Shown here: piece by piece, positions 21,978 through 30,730 of the stretch
How the letters are laid out: every line of letters begins with the position of its first letter
Position numbering within the stretch: position 1 is the first letter of the stretch
Source: Fragilaria radians
Taxonomy: Eukaryota; Bacillariophyta; Fragilariophyceae; Fragilariales; Fragilariaceae
DNA length: 58,081 nt
Reading direction: 5' to 3'
Assembly (NCBI GenBank): GCA_900642245.1
Contig: CAAAJI010000099.1
Span: 1 to 58,081, forward strand
Position numbers and translations under genes: made by a program
Notes under the pieces: generated by a model
Told to the model about the DNA's origin: nothing
The model's input: the letters and a program-made list of their open reading frames with translations, nothing else
Database searches by the model: none

Positions 21978-22457
21978 TCCATTAGCAAATTTCTCCCTCT
22001 AAATTCATAGAATAATATCTATGTTTTATTGAAGAGTAATGCTTGCACCGAAATCTACTATAATGCGACAATAAATCGTCCTGGTCGATGGATATCGATA
22101 GATTAAGAAAGCTCCAGCATACATCCTATTTTCCTTGCCTTCCCGTTTGCAATGAGACAATGGAAACAATCAATCGCGTTTGTGGTGATGATGACGGGAG
22201 CTGTAATATGGTGGAATTACTATCGAGCAGATCAACACTAACGATGCAACGACCCAAACAAGAATGGAAGTGATTCCCATACCATGACTATTTTCCGAAA
22301 TGTCATGGTCCATCCTTCTAGGAAAATGATTTGTTATATTGGGCAAAGTTGTGGTCTGTCAGTCAATCGTTGAATAGTAATATTAACCTTACTGTGAATT
22401 TATCAATAATTTCCTTGGCAACCATAAAAAAAGTTTTTTTCTGAAACAGAAAAGGAA
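21978..22457. other. Intergenic between photolyase and RRM genes, with one tiny hydrophobic ORF
   Basis: Contains an ATG-initiated 29-codon ORF at 22152-22241 (MRQWKQSIAFVVMMTGAVIW, then WNYYRADQH) that would form a single membrane helix. The region just before the RRM gene (TTTTTTTCTGAAACAG at 22434-22449) looks like a 3' splice site, so that gene may have a 5' UTR intron. Both are inference. Confidence 0.3.
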
Positions 22458-23579
22458 ATGAGAGTGCAGAATATAAATACTTCATCTGAGGATGCTTTAG
22501 AGTCGCGTACTGGCAAGAAGAAAAATAGCAAGAAAGTGAAGCATGATAAGATCAAAATAGGAGAAGGTACTTCTTCCGAAAAAGTTGATCATAACTTGAG
22601 TGAAGCCCCGCTTGGCGAGAACGTGATTCAAGAGACAAAAGAATCATCCACTGAACGTAAGCGCAAAGATACCAGCAAAAGCGTTAAGAGTACTGGTGAA
22701 ACTCGTGCTAAGCGACGTGATGAAAAGATGAAGTTAATGGCACTCGTCCCAGAAAAAGATGAACATGGAATCGCTTACACAAAGTTGCAGCGACGTCGGA
22801 TGATGAAACGTGTCAAACGAGGCCTCCCCGCAGTTCCTACACCTGAAGAAGAAGCAGAGCGTCGAAAGATTGAGGAACAACTCAAAAGAGAAGAGGAGGC
22901 AGAATTAGCAGGAATGATTTTTACCGCCAAGACAGACTCCGATAGCGAAGTTAATCCGGAGGAAAGTGAGGAAGAACGGGATGAAGAGGTTTATGACAAG
23001 AAGAGTGTAGCCAGTATTGTAGTTAATGAGACGGAGGGGGGATTAATTGATAATGACGAATCTCCTTCAAATCCCGAGAAGAAGAAGCGAAAACGATCGA
23101 AAGAAGTACCAGCGGATTATACTTGCCAAGCATGCAAAAATCAACATTCACCACCTCATTGGATATATGATTGTCCAGATAAGGTAACCGTACGAGGAAG
23201 TAACAATGTTTCTAAGGTAGCCAAGGGAATTCATGACCCTGATGAGAAAAAGGTATTTGTTTCGGGGCTTCCGTTTGAATCAAAACGGAACGATATCGAA
23301 GCCTTGTTTTCCTCTTGTGGGAAACTCATGCAATGCAAAATATTAACATTTCCCGACACTGGGCGATGTAAGGGGCAGGCATTTTTAACCTTTGATACAA
23401 CAGAAAGTGCTCAGAAGGCAGTTGCTTTGAATGGTACTGTCATTCCAACAGCGACCACGACGACAAAGGATTCAACGTCGCACGAGGATTCGAACTCCAA
23501 GGTACGCCGTCAGGAGCTCAAACTTAAAGTTTCAAAGATGTTGAATCGTTTTGCTACAAAGAAGCAACGAGTGCAGTAA
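22458..23579 (+). CDS. Zinc-knuckle and RRM RNA-binding protein
   Basis: 373 aa starting at ATG 22458. The first ~215 residues are Lys/Arg/Glu-rich and disordered, with several NLS-like runs (KKKRKRSK at 208-215). A small zinc knuckle follows, C223-x2-C226-x7-H234-x4-C239 (YTCQACKNQHSPPHWIYDC). An RRM covers about 265-340, with RNP2 VFVSGL (267-272) and RNP1 KGQAFLTF (305-312). The tail is basic (KVSKMLNRFATKKQRVQ). It probably binds RNA in the nucleus or nucleolus, in splicing or ribosome biogenesis; the sequence does not settle which. It converges with the secreted inhibitor-like gene that ends at 23803. Confidence 0.85.
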   Translation: MRVQNINTSSEDALESRTGKKKNSKKVKHDKIKIGEGTSSEKVDHNLSEAPLGENVIQETKESSTERKRKDTSKSVKSTGETRAKRRDEKMKLMALVPEKDEHGIAYTKLQRRRMMKRVKRGLPAVPTPEEEAERRKIEEQLKREEEAELAGMIFTAKTDSDSEVNPEESEEERDEEVYDKKSVASIVVNETEGGLIDNDESPSNPEKKKRKRSKEVPADYTCQACKNQHSPPHWIYDCPDKVTVRGSNNVSKVAKGIHDPDEKKVFVSGLPFESKRNDIEALFSSCGKLMQCKILTFPDTGRCKGQAFLTFDTTESAQKAVALNGTVIPTATTTTKDSTSHEDSNSKVRRQELKLKVSKMLNRFATKKQRVQ

Positions 23580-23802
23580 TAATAGGTTCAAGTTATTTGG
23601 ATGGTTGCAACGTTTGATTGACATATTTCCAATGTAAATTCAATGGCTAAGCCGTTAGTTTTATATTATTTTACAAAGTTGTGAATCGGAACATCTGTAA
23701 ATGGAGAAATTGCAAATTCTTTTGTAACAGTTTCTAGAAAAACGAAAATTAGATAGATGCTCAAAAAAGGGAAATCGTCTAGGAAACATAAATTTGTCCC
23801 TA

Positions 23803-24744
23803 TCATCCCCTCTCCGGTCTCCGAACCACAATTCCTTCAATGGATGTGTAGACTCGAACGCGATTTCTTTCAAACGTATTTAACTTGGTATAAACCATTA
23901 CAACTCTTGGTTTATCCAGAACCATCGTTTCCAAATAATCCTTGCAATCCGAGGCTTCCCACCCAATACATTCTGCCCAGGGTCCTGTCTGTAAGTGATC
24001 ATTATTGATAGACCCCGGTCCTTGTGAAGACGTTGGAGATTTGGTCGGAGCAGAAGTAGGAGCGGAAGTAGGAGCAGAGGTGGGTGACGAAGTGGGAAGG
24101 TTAGAAACTATCGGGGATGCAGATCCCTCGATAATTCTTCTGTCTGGAAGAATCTCTCGCTCCGTGAGAAGAGGATCTAAGGACTGAGTTTCATTGAATG
24201 TAACTATCTGTTCTTCCTGAACACTTTGAGGGTGGAATATTTGTTCTAATTGGGTTGGAGTCATGAATTCCATAACTTGTTTTAATCTCCCTTCCGTTAC
24301 AGAGAGATTATCTTCCACAAGATTTTCATTCTCTAGACTATCCGTAAGTAATTTTCGTTTTCTTTGTTTCACAAAATTCCTTCTCTTAGTCTTTAGTTTC
24401 ATCAAATCCTCTCTTTTCCAGGATCTTGGAATGACATTTTGGTCACGGTGATCAGTCACAGCTTGACTTTCGTGTTTTGAGTCTGACCCAACTAAAAGAT
24501 TTTGATGCAATCCCTTCCAACTTCTTCGTTGGATCTGACTTCGCTTAGGTCCGCTAGATTCCTCCTGATAAGTGAGTTGGCGAGAGGCTAGTAAAGGACT
24601 CTCTTTTGTAGTTATTTTTGGATTGATAATGTCCGTTGTTTGTTCTTTGTCTTTATCAATATAATGCTCGCTATGGCCTCTGAGTTGTCCCTGAGAACAT
24701 TTCAGCATTGATAACATCAGTATCTTGAACCACAATTTGATCAT
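23803..24744 (-). CDS. Secreted protein with Pro-Thr-Ser linker and C-terminal potato-inhibitor-I-like domain
   Basis: 313 aa, one exon. A hydrophobic N-terminus (MIKLWFKILMLSMLKCSQG) acts as a signal peptide. A long basic disordered segment follows, then a PTSSPTSAPTSAPTSAPT linker typical of diatom secreted proteins. The last 60 residues start GPWAECIGWEASDC. They end NRVRVYTSIEGIVVRRPERG, which lines up with the RVRLF..VPRVG end of potato inhibitor I (family I13) such as CI-2 and eglin c, and the WAECIG start matches WPELVG. Two Cys (259 and 267) are added. Family members inhibit subtilisin- and chymotrypsin-like proteases through an exposed loop. By my alignment the P1 position is Asn, unusual for this fold, so inhibition is not certain. 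The gene is divergent from the related gene at 25000. Confidence 0.7.
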   Translation of the reverse strand: MIKLWFKILMLSMLKCSQGQLRGHSEHYIDKDKEQTTDIINPKITTKESPLLASRQLTYQEESSGPKRSQIQRRSWKGLHQNLLVGSDSKHESQAVTDHRDQNVIPRSWKREDLMKLKTKRRNFVKQRKRKLLTDSLENENLVEDNLSVTEGRLKQVMEFMTPTQLEQIFHPQSVQEEQIVTFNETQSLDPLLTEREILPDRRIIEGSASPIVSNLPTSSPTSAPTSAPTSAPTKSPTSSQGPGSINNDHLQTGPWAECIGWEASDCKDYLETMVLDKPRVVMVYTKLNTFERNRVRVYTSIEGIVVRRPERG

Positions 24745-24999
24745 CAGAGGATTTCAATGGTTTTTTGGTTGTACAATGTGATTTGGGATTGACTTTGATT
24801 GTGATTCATAAAGTTGCAGAGGCGGAAAAGTCATAATAATTTTAGGGATCGAAAAGCCTACCTAAATGTCTTTGTAAAACAATGTCCTCGTTTCCTTTCG
24901 TCCTGGTACTAAAGGTAGTGTACAGTCACTTTCGAGATGCCCTTCTCAGTACCGGAATTGAAACACAAAAAAATTCTGGTTTCGAATTCAACAACGACC

Positions 25000-25449
25000 A
25001 TGCTACGGAGAATTCATTCTTTCATCATTTTCATCTCCTTAATACTGATACTTCAAACTCCTTTAAATACAGAAGCAGCTGTGAACTTTCCGGAAAGCGA
25101 GCTGTCATTGAAACTACCTGCTCAACAGTCCATGGAAGATCTCCACAGTGGACACAGAGTACGTTGACATAATAGCTTGAGTTTATTTTCGAACCTTGAC
25201 GTGATTCAGACGACTAACCATGTATGCTAACTTTCTATACAGAGATTAAGCGACTTGCCAATAAAAAATACTGAAGGGCCTTGGGATTACTGCATGTACT
25301 TGCAATATGAATATTGTGAGCAATACTTGCTTTCACAGGCGGATGATATTTACGTTATGAGAGTTAACCCCTTGGAGTATGATTACCACCGTGTAGTACT
25401 TGTTGTGAATGACGCTGGAATAGTAGTGCAAGAGCCATCAAGAGGATGA
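25000..25449 (+). CDS. Small secreted potato-inhibitor-I-like protein (two exons)
   Basis: Exons 25000-25158 and 25243-25449 join in phase 0 across an 84-nt intron (GTACGT..TACAG), giving 121 aa. The start MLRRIHSFIIFISLILILQT is a clear signal peptide. The C-terminal domain begins GPWDYC and ends HRVVLVVNDAGIVVQEPSRG, paralogous to the last 60 residues of the neighbouring divergent gene; both share GPW, C-x7-C, RV and GIVV..P.RG. Aligned to CI-2 and eglin c (family I13), the loop N-P-L97-E98-Y places Leu at P1, as expected for an inhibitor of subtilisin- or chymotrypsin-like enzymes. An extracellular or vacuolar protease inhibitor is likely. Earlier ATGs in the same frame (24937) exist, but the signal peptide supports 25000. 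Confidence 0.75.
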
Positions 25450-25570
25450 GAGTTTAATGGAAAAGATTATTACTGCTACAAATAAGGCATTTTATTTTCG
25501 TTAAGAAAAACTAATAAATTGTCCTCCTTGAAACACTCTATATCACTTTTTGGTATGACCTTTCTATAAC

Positions 25571-26710
25571 TTAACTTATTTCGACAAGTCCTTTCACAAG
25601 CTGTCCAATCGAGAAGGCAACTGTTGCACACGTGCCTCCCAGAAGCAAAGTTTCAAGGCCTGAGTTAAACCAGTGACTAGCACTTCAATTCAATGGTATG
25701 AGAGATCGTTATATGTAGGAAACATAACACACACACAAACGCGGTTCCATAACTTGTACCACTTACCAGAATGTACTCTTCACGCTTCCCAAAAAGAATA
25801 AAACAATTCCTGTTACTACGCAAGCACTCAAAAATAGTTGATCTGGACTCATTTGTGGGAAGACTGATGGAAAAATTACATAGCCAAGTAAAGGAAGGAT
25901 TCCAAAGAATGCAAATGAACAAAACATGATCAAACCTGATAGCAAGGAGCCCGAAAATTGTAAATATCCGAATTGTTACCATGGTTTGACACATATTATT
26001 TAAAACTTCGACTCACCTTCTCGGAAACTCTCAGAGACATGATCATCTTCTGGCACTTGTAATTGCAGTTCTTGAGTCATCATTACATTCACAAAAAAAT
26101 CTTTGTATTTTGCCATAGTCGTGATGACAGTTTCAGCATCCTCGCGATTCATGCCTTTCATCATATATAACTCCACCATTTCTTTGATCTCTCCCTCTGG
26201 ATAATTCTCCAGCTCCCACTCTTCTCTCCTGCGCTCACTTAAGATCCACTCATTCTCCGCCTTTGAGGAAAGAAATTCGCCAACTCCCATGGCTAGTGCA
26301 TCGGCAAAAATATTGGAAAAGCCTAAAATGAGAACCACTCCAGCGGACAAATTACCACCTGCGGCACCAGCGACAATTGCGAAGGAGGTAAGAATTCCAT
26401 CAAGACCACCAAAGATCATCGGTTTCAAGAGACCACCTTCGGATTTGTGATGCTCGTCACTTTGAATCACGCGCATCTCATGATATTTTCTGTGGCAGTG
26501 GCAGAAGCAGTTGCATATCATTAGCTAGCAAGCACAAAAAAAGACAAAAGGAAACGCAGTATAATTTCAAATGTAAATGTATTGAAGTAACCCAGGTAGA
26601 AAGAAATCTTGTATGTAGTTTTCATCGTACCTAGAAGCCTCTACGTCTTGACCTTCGAATGCTTGGCGGGCCACATCGCCTGTTAACAAATTGGATTTTT
26701 CGGAGGTCAT
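25571..26710 (-). CDS. Vacuolar iron transporter family protein (VIT/CCC1), four exons
   Basis: Minus-strand exons 26710-26631, 26489-26017, 25935-25767 and 25676-25571 join exactly in frame into 275 aa, the normal VIT length. Introns are 141, 81 and 90 nt. TM1 carries FGGLDGILTSFAIVAG, matching DGLTVPFALAAG of plant VIT1 with the transport Asp (D57). TM2 has GFSNIFADALAMGVGEFLSS. A cytosolic Glu/Met-rich segment (SSKAENEW, EEWELE, MMTQELQLQVPEDD) is the metal-binding domain. Two further membrane helices (LIMFCSFAFFGILPLLGYVI, SACVVTGIVLFFLG) and a last helix (GLETLLLGGTCATVAFSIG) complete the fold. The family moves Fe2+ or Mn2+ into vacuoles in exchange for protons. The N-terminal EKSNLL fits a dileucine vacuole-sorting signal. 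The 3' end converges with the small inhibitor gene 121 bp away. Confidence 0.92.
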
Positions 26711-27334
26711 GTGTACCAAAGGTGAATGATATGTCTTATCTTGGTGATTCAAGGAGATGACAAGCTTGTAATTGGTTCAATATCTCAGGGTGTGATGAGA
26801 CTTAATTTACTACCTGACTCACGATTTGTTTTCGATGGCAGCTCTAGAAAAAACAGATGATTCGTCGGATACAACTTGTGCGCATGAGGGATCGTGGATT
26901 AAGTAGCCTTGGGGATATTTAGCACACGCCATCTTCTGGGGGGAAATTGTGTGTGGTTGTTCGAGTACTAACCGGTTAGAAAATAAAATAAATAGAAATC
27001 ACTGATCGAAGCCCCCAATGCTTTCATGCATTGACACGTGCGGCGAGGAATAACAACGGAATCCTACTAGCCAAGGAAAAACTTTTTTTTACCGTACTAG
27101 TCATCAATGAAACGAATGCGAATACGTAAATGCCAAAAAATTGGCATTTGGATCTCACAATGTACCCTCTATATTAAAGAAGGATGTCTTCAAGAGTTTA
27201 TAGCTTCATATAATGTATAAAGTATCCAGAAAGCGTGGCTAAAAAGGTTAGAACTCAAAAATTGATCTTAAACAAAAAGTGTGGTTGTGAATTTCTTCAA
27301 CATTCCCAATAATAAATTGCAGGGAGGTAACTCA
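26711..27334. other. 5' flank of VIT gene; contains a 9-bp-stem hairpin
   Basis: Promoter-side region without ORFs. A perfect inverted repeat AAATGCCAA-AAAA-TTGGCATTT lies at 27128-27149. The rest is AT-rich. Confidence 0.4.
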
Positions 27335-27355
27335 TGTAAAATTCAACAATCTCAA
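27335..27355. repeat. Left 21-bp direct repeat flanking a retroelement relic
   Basis: The 21-mer beginning TGTAAAATTCAACAATCTCA recurs at 29561-29581 with one mismatch, in the same orientation, bracketing the degenerate coding region between them. It may be a remnant of element ends. Confidence 0.5.
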
Positions 27356-27430
27356 CACAATTTATTAAAATTGAAAGTTGTAGTTTAAGTCTGTGTGTCT
27401 TCCGTTTTCGTAAGTTTTTTAGGCCCCACC

Positions 27431-29470
27431 ATGACTACTGCCAACAATGATTGGTCCACCACCACTCCACCAATTTTGAATTCCCGCAAGGGGTTGAAGA
27501 GAGAGAATGAGTTCATCATGAAGATTGAGTATTTTGGAGAAGAAGGGAAACAGGATCATCTCAAACATGTGTTCTTGCTCCAGCTTCTCGCAAATAGACC
27601 CAACAGCAAACTGAAGGTCATTAACAACAAGGGTCACGCCCAACACACTTGTGAAGCAATAATCCAACTCTATTATGAAGATTTTCCCCCAGACTACTAC
27701 AGTGATTACCGCCCAATCTTCATCCAGATTGATTTGAAAGCATTAAGAGGCTCTTTGCAACCATACCAGGAACCTAAACATTGATGATTTTTCCAAAGAT
27801 CCCAAAAATGTAAAGTTATACATTGAGAGGAAGTATTAATTAATGCACCAATACAAGATTGATCCGTATTGTCCGATGTGGAGAATAGAATGAAGATATT
27901 TCAAGCTCAGAATAGCCAACCTGACACCACTCTACTTCAAAACATCAAAAGGGTTGATTCATATCTTACTCGGATAAGCCTCGAGGCAGAGAGATCTATT
28001 AAGAAGCATGGCCTACATAAATGGGCTTCAGTCACTATTAAACGCAATAGAGAATACAATACTCTTAGGTATTCCAAAAAGCTAATTTAACAATCCAGCA
28101 ATCAAGCAGAAATTAGAAAGAATCATCAAGATAAAAAGCAGAATGCAAAGGCTTTACACAAGCTAATACGAGAACAATCTGACTGGTGGGTAAAGCAGCT
28201 TAAAAATCAAGTTTCTGAGTTAATCAACAGCAATGACCCGGGAGCCAAGCTTCTCAAGCATAAGCTGAAGCAACAAATTCATCAGACATATGGGAAGCGT
28301 GTGTATGCTAAACTAAAAGAAGTCAGGGGGAAATAAGGCATACAATGATCACATTGTGGTTCAGATTGATGGTAATTCCACAATCATATAAGATCCGGAT
28401 GAAGTGGCAAAGAGATTTAGGAATCAAAATATCACTCACTTCTCACAAGCCTCAGGATGTACTCTCTCCAGGGAAGAATTTCAAGCCATGATCAAAGTCA
28501 TCCCAAATCCCTGTCGTGATTGAAATCTTGCAACACTATAGTTCATGCTGAGGAAGGTAAAGCGTCCACTGTTGGAAACATTGAATTCAAGGGAGAGAGT
28601 ATACGCTGTTATATCACTAAGTCACTTCGTACTTCAATCCAAAAACGAATAATTCAAGAATACTACCGAGATATGTTTGGAGAAGTATATCCTTACATTT
28701 TATTGGATGTTTTTCAAATGGCAATTAAGAAAAGCTACTTCACTTCATCTCTATTAAAAATGTTTCACAAAATATGCCCTACACAAGTATACAAAGTTAC
28801 GTTATACCAAACAATCTATTCACAGTTTCCATGCTGTTCATAAGGCCCCGAAGGCATTCATTATGTACTTATCTGCCCAAAACGAGAAAATTTGTCCAGA
28901 TCCTAATTTATTCAAGAAGTTCAGTAATACCTTAAGGTTGATGAGTCCAATCAAGCCCTCATGCATCAGATATTTGATTCCGTTGTTCACCAGCATTTTT
29001 TTATCAATTTGAACACTGGTTTTGCGCTTCAGAGCCAGATTAGATGGGATATGGTACTCAGAGGTTTTGTTACTGCCGAATGGGAAGTAGTTGCTGCATC
29101 CTTAAAGTCTATATGTAAACTATGAGTTTGATTCTTGCGACCATTTGGAAAATTTGGAAAGAGATGTGGGCTCTTTGCAATACCTCAACTGACCCACGAT
29201 CCCTAGATATACTGCGCAAATTCAAAAGAATACCAACATACTGAATCTACAAATTATTTCTCGTCTACGAGCTAATTTCCCGGAAAGCATTCAACAGGTG
29301 CTTGTCCCAACATTTGAAGAACATTGTTTTCAAGCTCAGCAAGAAGTCACCGAATTGAAATATGTATTGTGACATTTTTCAAACCTTGTTGACAATCATC
29401 AAGACGATATATGGCTGAACATCAAAGACTACTGGATTAATGTGAATCAAAGTGACAAATAATTGGTCCT
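27431..29470 (+). pseudogene. Degenerate retroelement polyprotein relic
   Basis: A 117-codon open frame starts at ATG 27431, with HLKHVFLLQLLANRPNSKLK and SDYRPIFIQIDLKALRG. The latter recalls the SDHR-type end of apurinic-like endonucleases found before reverse transcriptases. A broken continuation follows (NIDDFSKDPKNVKLYIERKY, DPDEVAKRFRNQNITHFSQA), which resembles the region before the RT in diatom non-LTR elements. A 107-codon frame at 28520-28843 and later pieces such as IRWDMVLRGFVTAEWEVVAA resemble the tail of similar polyproteins. Many stops and frameshifts make it non-functional. The class is a moderate guess from motif memory; reading as gene debris is firm. Confidence 0.55.
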
Positions 29471-29560
29471 CCGTTAAGAACCCGTGTGAGTCCAGGCTAC
29501 ACTCCACGGTAGGTGGGTTGTGGATAGTTTAGGATAGCACATAAAATTTAGATCAATATG

Positions 29561-29581
29561 TGTAAAATTCAGCAATCTCAA
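29561..29581. repeat. Right 21-bp direct repeat flanking the retroelement relic
   Basis: Partner of 27335-27355 with one mismatch (A to G), about 2.2 kb downstream. Confidence 0.5.
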
Positions 29582-30730
29582 AGCAGGAAATTGTGCCAAA
29601 AACTCAAGTCTTTCTCACTATCATTTGAGGCAAACTCAAATTAATGCTCTACCATGTTTTCTTTATTTGATACTATCGCACATGTACATTGATACGGTGT
29701 TTCATTATGCAATATGTAAAGCTTAACTAAACTTTGATCAGTATTTTTATATCTCTGGCTCACAACATCCATGTTAGGAATTTTCTTTCTCTAATTGACA
29801 GCAAATCCGATTTATTGGGAACCTGGCGGAACAATCAGATCACAAAGATGTATAGTTAAAGCAAGGTCATTATGGATAAGACAAGTGCAAGACAGTAAGA
29901 AGAAAATAAAAGTAAAAAGAATATTTTGCTAGCAGGTATTAAAGTAAATAGAATTGTGTCTGGCATTTACCTTAGAATTATTTTACTGCTTGGATCACCC
30001 CTTTACTAGGACTTCTTTACCTAGGACAAGGTTGATACACTTTATCTTTAACGTACTGCAAGATTGAGAAATCAAGATTTTAAAGAAATTAAGAATTTAA
30101 AGATTTTGACCTAAATTCCTGTTCATATTCGTGAAGTTTAGCATACCTCTATTTCAAAATATGATTAGCAAAGAATTAACGCAAAGCAAAACAGTAGCCT
30201 CATAGCAAAACACAGATCTCGTTTGCTAATATCTTGTTACTAAGAAATATGCTTTGACTTGCTCTAGTTGTCATGATGTTATTCTACCATAGGAATAGAA
30301 GGAGGACCTTTTAGTTATTTCCAATTAAAGTTGTGGACATCTATGGTTTAAACTTACTTTATTAATCGTTATTCCATAGTCAATGTGGAATGGTTATGCA
30401 TAATGCTTTCTTTGTCGAATTCAGTATTTGCGTATGATGCTTGCTCATGATGGGAAATCACATTTGGGATGAAGATTCGGATTCTCGCTTGCACTTACAT
30501 ACTTTTTCAAGTAAAAAAAATGGTCTAATTCAAGTTATCATGTTTTGACACTTCTCCTCAAAGTTATTAGCCATTCAGAGTATTCATTTGCTTTGAAGTA
30601 ATACCAGCCTTGTCACCCACCAAGCGATGCAGCCAGATAAGGAAGAGGCAGGGCTGTCTGAGTATAAGCTAGACTATGAGCGGTCAAGTGCAGCTTTCTT
30701 AATTACAGGCAAGTTAAATTAAACTTAATT
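29582..30730. other. Intergenic, AT-rich, no gene seen
   Basis: No ORF above 60 codons. The right end is the 3' flank of the MTO1-like gene. Confidence 0.5.

Noticed and set aside
23478..23505. GAGTTCGAATCC on the minus strand resembling a tRNA T-loop
   Set aside because: It lies inside the RRM protein coding sequence and the flanking stems do not pair.
24882..25172. 96-codon ORF overlapping the small inhibitor gene
   Set aside because: It runs in another frame over the exon with the signal peptide and splice site. The spliced gene explains the sequence better.
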